Origin: Crocinitomicaceae bacterium | GTDB lineage: Bacteria; Bacteroidota; Bacteroidia; Flavobacteriales_D; Parvicellaceae | Direction of reading: 5' to 3' | NCBI GenBank assembly: GCA_002723085.1 | Contig: PBNK01000025.1 | Coordinates: 1-64,000 of the forward strand | DNA length: 64,000 nucleotides | Shown here: in pieces, positions 39,168 through 47,899 of the stretch | Position numbering within the stretch: the first letter of the stretch is position 1 | Layout of the letters: every line of letters begins with the position of its first letter | Notes under the pieces: model-generated | Seen by the model: only the letters and a program-made list of their open reading frames with translations | Told to the model about the DNA's origin: nothing | The model's database searches: none | Made by a program: the position numbers and the translations under genes

Positions 39168-39205
39168 ACAAAATTTATAAAATTCGAATAGTAAATTAAT
39201 TAAAA

Positions 39206-39841
39206 ATGAAAAATAAATTAACTTATGTATCAATAGCTTTTATTCTAATTACATTATTTTCTTTTGCTTACAATAAAAACAAAATTATATCAATAGAAAT
39301 AGGAACCAAAGCACCATTATCTGAATTTAAAATGAAAGCCATTTCTGGTGAACATATCTCTTTAAAAGATTTAAATAAAAAAAATGGCTTGTTAGTTATA
39401 TTCAGTTGCAATACTTGCCCATTTGTTGTTGGAAGTGAAAACAATGAAGGATGGGAAAATAGATATAATGAACTATATGAAACATGTGAAAAACACAATG
39501 TAGGGATGGTACTAGTTAACAGCAATGAAGCTAAAAGAAGCGGGGCGGACTCATTTGAAAATATGAAAAATCATGCTTTTGAAAAAAAATATAAATCTGA
39601 ATATGTAATAGACAAAAGAAATAAACTTGCAGATGCATTTGGGGCAAGCACTACACCACATGTGTTTTTATTTAATAACTCATTAGAGCTGGTTTATAAA
39701 GGAGCTATTGATGATAATGTCAGCTCAAGAAAAAAAGTAACAAAAAAATGGACTTTCAATGCCATAACATCTCTTGGTAAGGGGGAGAAAATAACCACAA
39801 ATACTACTAGAAATTCTGGGTGTAGCATTAAAAGGATTTAA
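39206..39841 (+). CDS. Exported thioredoxin-like (redoxin) protein
   Basis: A 211-residue protein with an N-terminal signal or anchor (residues 1 to about 22) and a thioredoxin fold. SEFKMKAISGEHISLKDL and NGLLVIFSCNTCPFVVGSE are typical of the AhpC/TSA-TlpA-like redoxin group; CNTC supplies a CXXC pair. The cis-proline loop is in GASTTPHVFLFN. Late residues include a lone Cys in NSGCSIKRI. This is a thiol-disulphide protein of the envelope, but donor and substrate are not evident. It is downstream of the beta-oxidation genes by 38 bases and is probably separate. Confidence 0.85.
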   Translation: MKNKLTYVSIAFILITLFSFAYNKNKIISIEIGTKAPLSEFKMKAISGEHISLKDLNKKNGLLVIFSCNTCPFVVGSENNEGWENRYNELYETCEKHNVGMVLVNSNEAKRSGADSFENMKNHAFEKKYKSEYVIDKRNKLADAFGASTTPHVFLFNNSLELVYKGAIDDNVSSRKKVTKKWTFNAITSLGKGEKITTNTTRNSGCSIKRI

Positions 39842-39896
39842 TCTCACTTTTTTTAATTTTTATTTTGCATTTTTGTGCCAATAAATTTTAAATCAA

Positions 39897-41096
39897 ATGC
39901 CACAACTATCTTCTAAGTCCATAGCTATGCCTGAATCTCCAATAAGGAAATTAGTTCCTTATGCGGAGGCAGCAAAATCAAAAGGAAAAACTGTTTATCA
40001 TTTAAATATTGGTCAACCAGACATTGAAACTCCAAAAGGTGTGATGACTAGATTAAAAAATTTAGACCTAGAAGTTATTGAATATAGCCATAGTGCTGGT
40101 TTTTTATCCTACAGAGAAGGCCTTTCAAAATACTATCAAAACATAGGAATAGATCTTGATCCCAATAAAGAAATAATGATTACAACTGGAGGATCTGAAG
40201 CTTTGATTTTTGCTTTTCAGTGTTGTTTTGAACCTGGTGACGAAATTATAATTCCAGAACCCTTTTACGCCAATTATAATGGTTTTGCCACCACATGTGG
40301 AATAAAAGTAGTTCCAGTAACTGCGTCTATTGAAAATGGGTTTGCTCTTCCTCCAATTGATGAATTTAAAAAGAAGATAACTTCTAAAACAAAAGGTATT
40401 CTTATTTGTAATCCTGGAAATCCAACTGGTTATCTATATTCTAAAGAAGAACTCCAATCACTTAAAGAAATCATAATTGAAAATGATATTTTCTTATTTG
40501 CAGATGAAGTATATAGAGAATTCTGTTACGATGGAGCGAATCATTTTTCTGCATTAGAGTTAAAAGGCATTGAAGAAAATGTTGTTTTGGTGGATTCTGT
40601 ATCAAAAAGATATTCTATGTGTGGAGCTAGGGTTGGTGCATTAATCAGTAAAAATCACACATTTATGCAGATGGCTTTAAAATTTGGTCAAGCAAGATTA
40701 AGCCCTCCCACTTTAGGTCAAATTGCAGGAGAAGAAGCATTAAGCACACCAAAAAGTTATTTTGATAATGTAAGTGAAGAATATGTGGGTCGAAGAAATA
40801 TTATGGTAGATGGCTTAAATAAAATTGAAGGGGTAATTTGCCCTAAACCACAAGGTGCATTTTATGCAATTGCTCAATTGCCAATTGATGATGCAGATCG
40901 CTTTTGCCAATGGCTTTTAGAAGATTTTAGTTATAATAATCAAACTGTAATGTTAGCACCTGCATCTGGTTTTTACTCAAGTAATTCAGTAAAAAACCAG
41001 GTTAGAATTGCTTATGTTCTAAAGAAGGAGGATTTAGCAAATGCTGTAATTTGTATTGAGAAAGCATTAGAAGAATATCCTGGATTAATCGATTAA
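39897..41096 (+). CDS. Class I aminotransferase (aspartate aminotransferase-like)
   Basis: A PLP-dependent transaminase, 399 residues, fold type I. The PLP lysine is Lys237 in DSVSKRYSMCGARVGALIS. The aromatic stacking region is TTGGSEALIFAFQ, and CNPGNPTGYLYSKEEL and FADEVYREFCYDG carry the Asn, Asp and Tyr ligands. The C-terminal Arg is in VRIAYVL. It resembles prokaryotic aspartate/aromatic aminotransferases of the Ib type (HLNIGQPDIETPKG), but exact amino acid specificity is uncertain. It stands alone on the plus strand. Confidence 0.9.
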   Translation: MPQLSSKSIAMPESPIRKLVPYAEAAKSKGKTVYHLNIGQPDIETPKGVMTRLKNLDLEVIEYSHSAGFLSYREGLSKYYQNIGIDLDPNKEIMITTGGSEALIFAFQCCFEPGDEIIIPEPFYANYNGFATTCGIKVVPVTASIENGFALPPIDEFKKKITSKTKGILICNPGNPTGYLYSKEELQSLKEIIIENDIFLFADEVYREFCYDGANHFSALELKGIEENVVLVDSVSKRYSMCGARVGALISKNHTFMQMALKFGQARLSPPTLGQIAGEEALSTPKSYFDNVSEEYVGRRNIMVDGLNKIEGVICPKPQGAFYAIAQLPIDDADRFCQWLLEDFSYNNQTVMLAPASGFYSSNSVKNQVRIAYVLKKEDLANAVICIEKALEEYPGLID

Positions 41097-41119
41097 TTTT
41101 ATAAACTTTCATTTCTTTT

Positions 41120-41133
41120 ACTTAAATTTAAGT
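41120..41133. repeat. 14-base AT-rich palindrome
   Basis: ACTTAAATTTAAGT is a perfect palindrome 23 bases upstream of the lipoprotein gene at 41157. It could be an operator, but its composition makes chance likely. Confidence 0.3.
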
Positions 41134-41156
41134 GATTTTAAATCATTTAAATTTTA

Positions 41157-41876
41157 ATGTTTAAAAAATATTCATATAATTTATTCATATCAATATTTAT
41201 TATTTCTTTATTTTCTATCACTTGTAAAAAACTTAAGGATTATGAAGGAAATAATATTGAATTTGCTGAAACAACTTTTGAAATAGAAGATGTAATAACT
41301 TACGTTATTCCAAATTCAGATTTAGATTTTTCTCAAATTACAATTGGAGGTATTGACTACAACTTACTTAGTGTTGCTAACTGCATGGAATTAAAAGTTC
41401 CTGCAATTTTAACATTTGGATTAGGTGATATTGATTTCACTATAGATTATGAAGCATTTATTCCAACTACGAATCCAAATCCACTGGCTAACATGGCGCA
41501 TGACATCAAGCCCAAGTCTCTTAAACTAGAACTAACCAATATAACCGATTGTGATTTAAGCATGCTTAAGGAAGTTACACTGTATTTAGTTATGGAAAAC
41601 GTAACTGGATCTTTAAGTGATTTTACTATACAAAATCCAGCAAACCCATCTGAACCTCATAATGCAGTAAAATTAGGTCAATATTTAAATATTCCTGAAA
41701 ATATTGGATCCTCAATGACTCTTGCCATTAATGAGGATGCTGTCTTAGATCAATTTATTCATGCTGGTAATTTCCAAACCTATATGAGTTTAGTATTTGA
41801 CAAAGCCTTTACTGCAAATGAAGCTATTATTAAATCTACAATGAAGTTTGAGGTTACCTTAAACAACGAACAATAA
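41157..41876 (+). CDS. Predicted lipoprotein, unknown function
   Basis: A 239-residue protein with a lipoprotein signal (FIISLFSITCKKLKD, Cys near residue 23). The mature protein is acidic and beta-rich, with repeated strands such as KVPAILTFGLGDIDFTIDYEAF and LKEVTLYLVMENVTGSLSDF. I do not recognise a family. It starts 60 bases after the aminotransferase stop and converges on the Smr gene with a one-base gap. It probably sits in the outer or inner membrane facing the periplasm. Confidence 0.75.
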   Translation: MFKKYSYNLFISIFIISLFSITCKKLKDYEGNNIEFAETTFEIEDVITYVIPNSDLDFSQITIGGIDYNLLSVANCMELKVPAILTFGLGDIDFTIDYEAFIPTTNPNPLANMAHDIKPKSLKLELTNITDCDLSMLKEVTLYLVMENVTGSLSDFTIQNPANPSEPHNAVKLGQYLNIPENIGSSMTLAINEDAVLDQFIHAGNFQTYMSLVFDKAFTANEAIIKSTMKFEVTLNNEQ

Positions 41877-41877
41877 A

Positions 41878-42450
41878 CTACTTTTTTAGCCTTATTTCTG
41901 TAGCGCCCATACCAAATTCTTGATAAGAAGCATCATAATATTCTAAATGACTGTGATTGTAGTTTAATTCTTTTCTAATTTCACTTCTAAGCACCCCCTC
42001 ACCAACTCCATGAATGATAACTATTTTTTTATGTTGTTTATTTATAGATGCATTTAAAAACCTTCGAAAATTAACCATTTGAATATTTAAAATTTGAGCA
42101 TTACTCATACCCCGATGAGAATCAATTAAATTCTCAATATGTAAATCTATAACATCACGATCTTTTACACCATAATGGTCTAAATGCTTAAATTTTTTCT
42201 TTAATTGGTGATCTTGTTTTGCTATGCTATCCGCATTTATTTTAGAAACCACATTTTTATCAAAGGCTAAATTATCTGTTTGATAATCGTCATTTGTTGT
42301 TTCTGATACCAATTCATTGACATTATATACTTCCTCAAAACCATATTCATTCTCAAGCTCAACTTTATAATCATTTATAATTTTAGTAATAATGCCATCA
42401 CCTTCCTCATTTAAAAATCTTACTTTATCGCCTATTTTAAACTTACTCAT
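41878..42450 (-). CDS. Smr-domain protein with N-terminal DUF2027-like barrel, short form
   Basis: Residues 1-50 (FKIGDKVRFLNEEGDGIITK) form a small beta barrel like that preceding Smr in Bacteroidota DUF2027 proteins. Residues about 105-190 are a Smr domain with DVIDLHIENLID (DLHI motif) and VIIHGVGEGVLRSEI (HGxGxG-type loop), found in nucleases and ribosome-rescue factors such as SmrB and MutS2. At 190 residues it is shorter than the DUF2027-Smr proteins I know of, which carry another middle domain. It is the last gene after rimO (16-base gap). Confidence 0.88.
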   Translation of the reverse strand: MSKFKIGDKVRFLNEEGDGIITKIINDYKVELENEYGFEEVYNVNELVSETTNDDYQTDNLAFDKNVVSKINADSIAKQDHQLKKKFKHLDHYGVKDRDVIDLHIENLIDSHRGMSNAQILNIQMVNFRRFLNASINKQHKKIVIIHGVGEGVLRSEIRKELNYNHSHLEYYDASYQEFGMGATEIRLKK

Positions 42451-42466
42451 TTTTAAAAAATAAAAC

Positions 42467-43786
42467 TTATAAATTCAATAATTTGCCATACAAATCATAA
42501 TGATCTGCTTTGATAATTTCAACATCTACAAAGTCACCAATTCGACAATACACATCTTCTTCTTGTTTTATAAGTACTTCATTATCAACATCAGGAGAAT
42601 CAAACTCAGTTCTTCCTACAAAATACCCTCCTTCAGTTTTATCAATTAAAACTTTAAAACATTTTCCAACTTTTTGCTGGTTTAAGTCATATGAAATCCC
42701 TGACTGAAGCTCCATTATGTCATCTGCTCTTTGTTGTTTAACATCTGATGGAACATCATCTTCAAAATTAAAAGCATGAGTGTTTTCTTCATGTGAATAA
42801 GAAAAAATACCTAGCCGTTCAAATTGCATTTCTTCAACCCAATCATACATTTCTTTAAAATCTTCTTGTGTTTCACCTGGATAACCAGCTATTAATGTAG
42901 TTCTAATTGCTATTTCTGGAATTATTTCTCTTATTTCCCTTATAAGTTTTGTAGTTCTTTCACGATTGATTCCTCTACGCATTGCCTTTAAAACATTTGT
43001 AGAACCATGCTGTAATGGTATATCTAGGTAATTACAAATTTTAGGCTCTTGTTTCATCACATGAATAACATCCATAGGAAAACCCGATGGATAAGCATAG
43101 TGCAAACGAATCCAATCTATACCATCAACCTTACATAATTCCTTTAACAATTCAGACAAAGCTCTTTTTTTGTACAGGTCCAATCCATAATATGTTAAAT
43201 CTTGAGCAATTAGCATGATTTCTTTGACTCCTTTTTTAGCTAAAGATTTTGCATGAATTATCAAATCTTCAATAGGTGTAGATCGATGTTTCCCCCTCAT
43301 TAAAGGTATAGCACAAAAAGAACATGGGCGATTACATCCTTCCGCAATTTTTAAATAAGCATAATGCTTAGGAGTAGTTAGCAAACGTTCTCCTAGCAAC
43401 TCATGCTTATAGTCAGCCTTAAGTGTTTTAAGTAAATTTGGCAAATCTCTAGTACCAAAATAGGCATCAACATCAGGAATTTCATTTTCTAACTGATCTT
43501 TATACCGCTCAGATAAACAGCCCGAAACATATACCTTTTCAACACCACCTTGCTTTTTTGCATCTACAAAATCAAGTATGGTATTAATGGACTCTTCTTT
43601 TGCATTATCAATAAAACCACAGGTATTTATTACTACAATTGAGGAATCTTCTTTTACAGATTCGTGTTCAACATCAAACTTATTGGCTTTTAATTGGGCC
43701 ATCATTACCTCAGAATCATAAAGGTTTTTTGAACAACCAAGAGTGACAACATTAACTTTATTTTTCTTAAGGGTCTTGGTTTTCAT
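42467..43786 (-). CDS. rimO: Ribosomal protein S12 methylthiotransferase
   Basis: Radical SAM enzyme that adds a methylthio group to an aspartate of ribosomal protein S12. The 439-residue protein has the UPF0004 domain with Cys18 in VTLGCSKNLYDSEVM and two further Cys (VINTCGFIDNA, VSGCLSERYK) for the auxiliary cluster. The radical SAM motif is GCNRPCSFCAIPLMRGKHRS. A C-terminal TRAM domain (from KCFKVLIDKTEGGYFVGRTE) is present. TLGCSKN is typical of RimO as opposed to MiaB. It lies nine bases after ftsY in the ribosomal-protein/ftsY operon. Confidence 0.96.
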   Translation of the reverse strand: MKTKTLKKNKVNVVTLGCSKNLYDSEVMMAQLKANKFDVEHESVKEDSSIVVINTCGFIDNAKEESINTILDFVDAKKQGGVEKVYVSGCLSERYKDQLENEIPDVDAYFGTRDLPNLLKTLKADYKHELLGERLLTTPKHYAYLKIAEGCNRPCSFCAIPLMRGKHRSTPIEDLIIHAKSLAKKGVKEIMLIAQDLTYYGLDLYKKRALSELLKELCKVDGIDWIRLHYAYPSGFPMDVIHVMKQEPKICNYLDIPLQHGSTNVLKAMRRGINRERTTKLIREIREIIPEIAIRTTLIAGYPGETQEDFKEMYDWVEEMQFERLGIFSYSHEENTHAFNFEDDVPSDVKQQRADDIMELQSGISYDLNQQKVGKCFKVLIDKTEGGYFVGRTEFDSPDVDNEVLIKQEEDVYCRIGDFVDVEIIKADHYDLYGKLLNL

Positions 43787-43795
43787 ACTTACAAT

Positions 43796-44764
43796 TTACG
43801 AATTGAAATTAGACCCTTCAAACATTGCGTCAATAAATGCTTTTTTATTAAACACCTGTAATTGCTCTACTCCCTCTCCAACTCCAATAAATTTTACAGG
43901 TATTTTAAATTGATCTGAAATCCCAATTACTACCCCTCCCTTTGCAGTTCCATCTAATTTGGTTAAAGCTAAAGAATTTACTTCAGTAGCTTTAATAAAT
44001 TGCTCAGCTTGTTCAATTGCATTCTGACCTGTTGAGCCATCCAGAACCAATAGAATTTCATGTGGAGCATCAGGAATAACCTTTTGCATTACATTTTTAA
44101 TCTTAGTCAATTCATTCATCAAATTAACCTTATTGTGTAATCTACCAGCAGTATCAATTAAAACCACATCAGCATTAGAAGCTTTAGCACTTTGAAGAGT
44201 ATCAAAAGCTACAGACGCAGGATCTGAACCCATTCCCTGTTTAACAATGTTAACCCCTACTCTTTCAGCCCAAATAGTTAATTGCTCAACTGCTGCAGCT
44301 CGAAAAGTATCAGCTGCCCCCAAAACCACTTTATATCCTTTTTTGTTATACTGGTGTGCTAACTTACCAATAGTAGTTGTTTTTCCAACACCATTTACTC
44401 CAACTACCATAATAACATGAGGAATATCTCTTTCAGGAACTGTATAATCCGATACATCATCTAAATTATTCTCAATTAATAATTTAGTAATTTCTTGTTT
44501 CAATAATTCATTTAATTGACCGACACTAATATATTTATCTTCCTTTACTCTAATTTCAAGCCTTTCAATAATTTTCAATGTTGTTTTAACACTTACATCA
44601 GAAGAAACCAAAACTTCTTCAAGTTCATCTAAAACTTCATCATCTACTTTTGATTTCCCAGCAACAGTTGAAGCAATTTTAGAAAATAAACTTTGTTTAG
44701 TTTTCTCTAAACCTTGATTCAAATCCTCTTTTTTATCTTTTGTAAAAAAACTTTTCCAACCCAT
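43796..44764 (-). CDS. ftsY: Signal recognition particle receptor
   Basis: SRP receptor GTPase that brings ribosome-nascent chains to the Sec translocon. The 322-residue protein has a short charged N-terminus, the N domain (KTKQSLFSKIASTVAGKSKVD), and the G domain with P-loop GVNGVGKTTTIGKLAHQY, G-II DTFRAAAVEQL, DTAGRLHNKVNLMNEL (G3) and TKLDGTAKGG (G4). It lacks the long acidic A domain of E. coli FtsY, as is usual for short forms. It is downstream of the DUF4295 gene, with a hairpin terminator in between. Confidence 0.97.
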   Translation of the reverse strand: MGWKSFFTKDKKEDLNQGLEKTKQSLFSKIASTVAGKSKVDDEVLDELEEVLVSSDVSVKTTLKIIERLEIRVKEDKYISVGQLNELLKQEITKLLIENNLDDVSDYTVPERDIPHVIMVVGVNGVGKTTTIGKLAHQYNKKGYKVVLGAADTFRAAAVEQLTIWAERVGVNIVKQGMGSDPASVAFDTLQSAKASNADVVLIDTAGRLHNKVNLMNELTKIKNVMQKVIPDAPHEILLVLDGSTGQNAIEQAEQFIKATEVNSLALTKLDGTAKGGVVIGISDQFKIPVKFIGVGEGVEQLQVFNKKAFIDAMFEGSNFNS

Positions 44765-44788
44765 TTTATGTAATTATATAAAATAAAA

Positions 44789-44819
44789 AAGCTTCCCCTT
44801 TAAATAAAAGAAGAAGCTT
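44789..44819 (-). terminator. Hairpin with T run between the DUF4295 gene and ftsY
   Basis: On the minus strand AAGCTTC pairs with GAAGCTT (7 base pairs, 17-base loop), followed by a T run into 44783. It is placed to end or reduce transcripts from rpmG-DUF4295 before ftsY. Read-through may be regulated. Confidence 0.6.
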
Positions 44820-44843
44820 ACAATAAGATTTAATAAACGAAAA

Positions 44844-44990
44844 TTAAAACCAATCTTTAATCTTGGTATTGTGTACAATTTCTTCTTTGAAAGTGTAAGA
44901 GCCAGTTTTAGGTGATTTCACCATTTTAATAACTTTTGAATGTTGTTTACCGCCTCCTTTTTGTAATGATGCTACAGATTTCTTTGCCAT
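44844..44990 (-). CDS. DUF4295 family small protein
   Basis: A 48-residue basic protein, too short for usual gene calls: it begins MAKKSVASLQKGGGKQHSKV and ends VHNTKIKDWF. It contains the features of the Bacteroidota-specific DUF4295 family found after rpmG. With many Lys residues it may bind rRNA or ribosomes, but its function is unknown. It starts eight bases after the rpmG stop, so it is cotranslated with L33, and is followed by a terminator-like hairpin. Confidence 0.92.
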   Translation of the reverse strand: MAKKSVASLQKGGGKQHSKVIKMVKSPKTGSYTFKEEIVHNTKIKDWF

Positions 44991-44998
44991 GACAATTC

Positions 44999-45181
44999 TT
45001 ATTTAATTTCTTTATGAACAGTACTCTTTTTAAGGATTGGATTGTATTTTTTCAATTCAATTCTCTCAGGTGTGTTTTTCCTGTTTTTAGTTGTAATATA
45101 TCTTGAAGTACCAGGCATTCCACTGTCTTTGTGCTCTGTACATTCTAAAATAACCTGAACTCTATTTCCTTTTTTAGCCAT
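44999..45181 (-). CDS. rpmG: 50S ribosomal protein L33
   Basis: Small ribosomal protein of the large subunit. The 60-residue protein is typical: [40 protein letters not shown] and [13 protein letters not shown]. Only one Cys is present, so this is the zinc-independent form. Directly upstream is the best promoter in the window. In related genomes rpmB usually precedes it; here rpmB is almost 4 kb away. Confidence 0.97.
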   Translation of the reverse strand: MAKKGNRVQVILECTEHKDSGMPGTSRYITTKNRKNTPERIELKKYNPILKKSTVHKEIK

Positions 45182-45203
45182 TTTTCTAAAATTTTACGGA
45201 TGG

Positions 45204-45233
45204 CAAAGATAATTTATTTATCGTTATTTACAA
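45204..45233 (-). promoter_or_regulatory. rpmG promoter, Bacteroidota consensus
   Basis: On the minus strand, TTG (45233-45231), 19 bases, then TATCTTTG (45211-45204), an exact match to TTG-N19-TAnnTTTG. It leaves about 17 bases of leader before the rpmG start at 45181, a normal arrangement. Confidence 0.7.
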
Positions 45234-45291
45234 TACAATATTATCATTTTTATTTAATCCTTTATTTTTACCTTTTATGAAGGTTATGCAA

Positions 45292-45299
45292 TATATTTG
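45292..45299 (+). promoter_or_regulatory. Putative -7 element for the DUF4920 operon
   Basis: TATATTTG is an exact TAnnTTTG match ending 17 bases before the ATG at 45317. The -33 element is not clear. It is divergent from the rpmG promoter. Confidence 0.5.
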
Positions 45300-45316
45300 A
45301 ATAAAATTAAACCCAC

Positions 45317-45823
45317 ATGAAAAATACTGTTTTACTTCTTACCTTTTTAATAGTTAACTCCTGTGCTAATGACAAAATCAATTCAAGCACATTAGAAAAT
45401 AATGATCAAAATGCTGTTTCTAAATCTGAAAACTTGACATATTACGGAAAACAAATTTCAGAAGAAGACAATGACGACTACTCAAAAACAAAAGAGTTGG
45501 TTATGCAAAGCGGAAAAGAAAATGCTACACTAACAGGAGAAATAATTGAAACTTGTCAAAAAAAAGGATGTTGGATGAGTTTTGACACCGGCACCGATAC
45601 TCTATTCATAAAATTTAGAGACTATGGTTTTTTTGTCCCAACTTCAGGAGTTGATGGAAAAACCGCTATAGTAGAAGGAGAATTATTTTTAGATACCACT
45701 TCTGTTGAAATGCTAAAACACTATGCTGAAGACGCTGGTAAATCTGCAGATGAAATTGCATTAATTACTGAACCAAGTTATGATGTAAACTTTATTGCAG
45801 ACGGAGTAATAATCAAAGATTGA
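45317..45823 (+). CDS. DUF4920 lipoprotein
   Basis: A 168-residue lipoprotein (MKNTVLLLTFLIVNSCAND, Cys16). The DUF4920 domain includes KENATLTGEIIETCQKKGCW, then MSFDTGTDTLFIKFRDYGFF, and a repeated beta pattern ending in YDVNFIADGVII. Two Cys in CQKKGC could bind metal or form a disulphide. It resembles OB-fold periplasmic proteins (family inference). It leads a three-gene set with a haem-binding candidate and a tandem FGE protein; the next gene starts on TTGA overlapping its stop. Confidence 0.88.
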   Translation: MKNTVLLLTFLIVNSCANDKINSSTLENNDQNAVSKSENLTYYGKQISEEDNDDYSKTKELVMQSGKENATLTGEIIETCQKKGCWMSFDTGTDTLFIKFRDYGFFVPTSGVDGKTAIVEGELFLDTTSVEMLKHYAEDAGKSADEIALITEPSYDVNFIADGVIIKD

Positions 45824-46236
45824 AAAAAATTATTTACATAGCCAGCTTATTACTTTTTTACAATTGCTCTAATCCATTAACTGAAAAAAGTTCACAAATC
45901 ATAATTGACCCCAATCCAACTAGTGAAATGGCTCAACTAATGAGAGACATGACCTTAAAATTAGAAGGCATTAAAACAGCAATTGAAAATAACGAAGTAT
46001 TGGATGAAAATCAACTTGATTTTGCACTAATACACAACCAAAAGCCTACGGACTCTTCGTTTGTAAAACCTCACATCAAACCAATGTCTGAAAACTTTGC
46101 TTATTCAATAGAACAGTTCAATAAAGAACCCAGTTCTAGAAACTACTCAACAATAATAAATAATTGTTTGAGCTGTCATCAGCTATCATGTCCAGGACCA
46201 GTAGTTAGAATTAACCAATTAAAATTAAATCATTGA
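45820..46236 (+). CDS. Monohaem c-type cytochrome-like lipoprotein
   Basis: A 138-residue protein with a signal peptide (LYASLL-type hydrophobic run ending FYNC, Cys16) and a single CXXCH haem motif at residues 116-120 (NNCLSCHQLSCPGP), near the C-terminus. The N-terminal part has several Met residues that could be axial ligands. The late CXXCH is like cytochrome c' or cytochrome c-556-type helical proteins, but the length is short. The start is TTG in TTGA. An electron-transfer or haem-binding role is inferred. Confidence 0.78.
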   Translation: MKKIIYIASLLLFYNCSNPLTEKSSQIIIDPNPTSEMAQLMRDMTLKLEGIKTAIENNEVLDENQLDFALIHNQKPTDSSFVKPHIKPMSENFAYSIEQFNKEPSSRNYSTIINNCLSCHQLSCPGPVVRINQLKLNH

Positions 46237-47852
46237 CATACATTAGATCACTAATTTCCCTAGTTGTCATACTATTTTTTCACTCTTTTTCAACACAATC
46301 CCAAATCAATAAAAAATGGGCAGATTTTGAAATTTTTAATTGCGAACCTATAATAGAAAATTACTTATGGGCTGCAAGAACAGAACTTACTAACTTACAA
46401 TACAAAGAGTTTTTATGGCACGTTAAAAAAGATTTCGGAGACAGCGCACATAGTAAAATGCTTCCAGATACAAACTGCTGGAACAAAAACTCAAGCTACA
46501 ACAACCCATACGTTCATTATTATTTTCAAAACCCAGCATACCATGAATTTCCATTAATTGGAATCACCCACAACCAAGCCAAAGCATACTGCGAATGGTT
46601 AACAAAAATTTTAAACCAAGGATATCAAAAAGATGAAAAACACCCTGTTTATGAATTGGTAGCAAGACTTCCAACTGAAGAAGAATGGATTAAAGCGGCT
46701 AAAGCAGGAAACCCAACAGCTACTTTTCCATGGAAAGGAATAAAACTTAGAAATCAAGAAGAAAAACACAAAGGGGCCATGATGGCTAATTTTGTAAGAA
46801 GTAAAAATCAGTTTCACCCTACAACAGATAACATCAATAAAATAATGGATGTTACTGCAACGGTAAAATCGTATTGGCCCAACGATTTTGGACTTTACTG
46901 CATGAGCGGAAATGTGGCAGAAATGATTGACCAACCAGGCAGAACCAAAGGAGGAAGCTGGGCAAGCAAACCACCATATATAGAAATAAATGCAAAAGAT
47001 GAATTTGAAGGTTGGGAAAAGCCATCTCCAATGATTGGCTTTAGATACTTCATTGAAATAATTGAATTTAAAAACAGCACCAAAAATAAAACCTTAAAAA
47101 TAAATGCTAAATACATAGAATCTTTGCTATCTGAATTAATATATGATAGCATTTATATTGGAAAATTTGAGGTTACAAACCAACTATATCACCAATTTAT
47201 CGGGGAAACAGGTGAAATAAAACATGCCCCACAAAACTTAAAATGGGCTGGAAATATAAAATACCCAATGCGTTTAGTGAGAAATTATTCGAAAAACGAA
47301 GATTATCACAATCATCCCGTAGTAAATATTAGTAAAGAATCAGCCATAAGTTTTTGCAAATGGCTGACAGAAAAATACAATTCATTTGAAAAAAAGAAAT
47401 TAGGAGAACTTACTTTTCAACTACCTACATCAAAACAATGGGAGGATTTTGCCAGAGGAGGTTTAAATAATATTGCATATCCTTGGGGGGGCAAATACTT
47501 AAGAAATAAAAAAGGATGTTTTTTATGCAACTACAACCCCGTTCAAGAACGTTGGATTTTAGATAGTGACGAAAACTTTATAAAACCAGGCATAAGCACA
47601 GAACAAATGAGAGAAGCTGGAAAACTTGATGGATGTGAATTCACTTGTCCTGTAGATAGTTATTTTCCTAACAGTTATGGACTATATTGCATAAGTGGGA
47701 ATGTTGCAGAAATGGTCTCTGATAAACCCATTAGTAAAGGAGGAAGCTGGGGGAGTTTTAGACAAAAAATTCTAATTAAATCAGAAGAAGAATTTTATGC
47801 TCCAAACCCATATACTGGGTTTAGATTTATTGCAAAAAAAACAGTAAATTAA
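46233..47852 (+). CDS. Exported protein with two tandem FGE-sulfatase (SUMF1-like) domains
   Basis: A 539-residue protein starting on TTG (TTGA overlap) with a signal peptide to about residue 23. It has two FGE-type domains. The first runs about 30-275 with RTELTNLQYKEF, FPLIGITHNQAKAYCEWL, LPTEEEWIKAA and GLYCMSGNVAEMI. The second runs about 300-535 with YIGKFEVTNQLYHQF, HPVVNISKESAISFCKWL, LPTSKQWEDFARGG and GLYCISGNVAEMV. The fold occurs in formylglycine-generating enzyme and in gliding proteins GldJ and GldK. Catalytic activity is not assumed. It is the third gene of the DUF4920 operon. Confidence 0.85.
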   Translation: MTYIRSLISLVVILFFHSFSTQSQINKKWADFEIFNCEPIIENYLWAARTELTNLQYKEFLWHVKKDFGDSAHSKMLPDTNCWNKNSSYNNPYVHYYFQNPAYHEFPLIGITHNQAKAYCEWLTKILNQGYQKDEKHPVYELVARLPTEEEWIKAAKAGNPTATFPWKGIKLRNQEEKHKGAMMANFVRSKNQFHPTTDNINKIMDVTATVKSYWPNDFGLYCMSGNVAEMIDQPGRTKGGSWASKPPYIEINAKDEFEGWEKPSPMIGFRYFIEIIEFKNSTKNKTLKINAKYIESLLSELIYDSIYIGKFEVTNQLYHQFIGETGEIKHAPQNLKWAGNIKYPMRLVRNYSKNEDYHNHPVVNISKESAISFCKWLTEKYNSFEKKKLGELTFQLPTSKQWEDFARGGLNNIAYPWGGKYLRNKKGCFLCNYNPVQERWILDSDENFIKPGISTEQMREAGKLDGCEFTCPVDSYFPNSYGLYCISGNVAEMVSDKPISKGGSWGSFRQKILIKSEEEFYAPNPYTGFRFIAKKTVN

Positions 47853-47899
47853 ACTAATGTATAGTTATTGAAAACTAAAAAAACTAAAGTTTGCTTTTT

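Noticed and set aside
41120-41133. Palindrome ACTTAAATTTAAGT as a regulator site
   Set aside because: Perfect but made almost only of A and T in an AT-rich gap; no second copy was seen.
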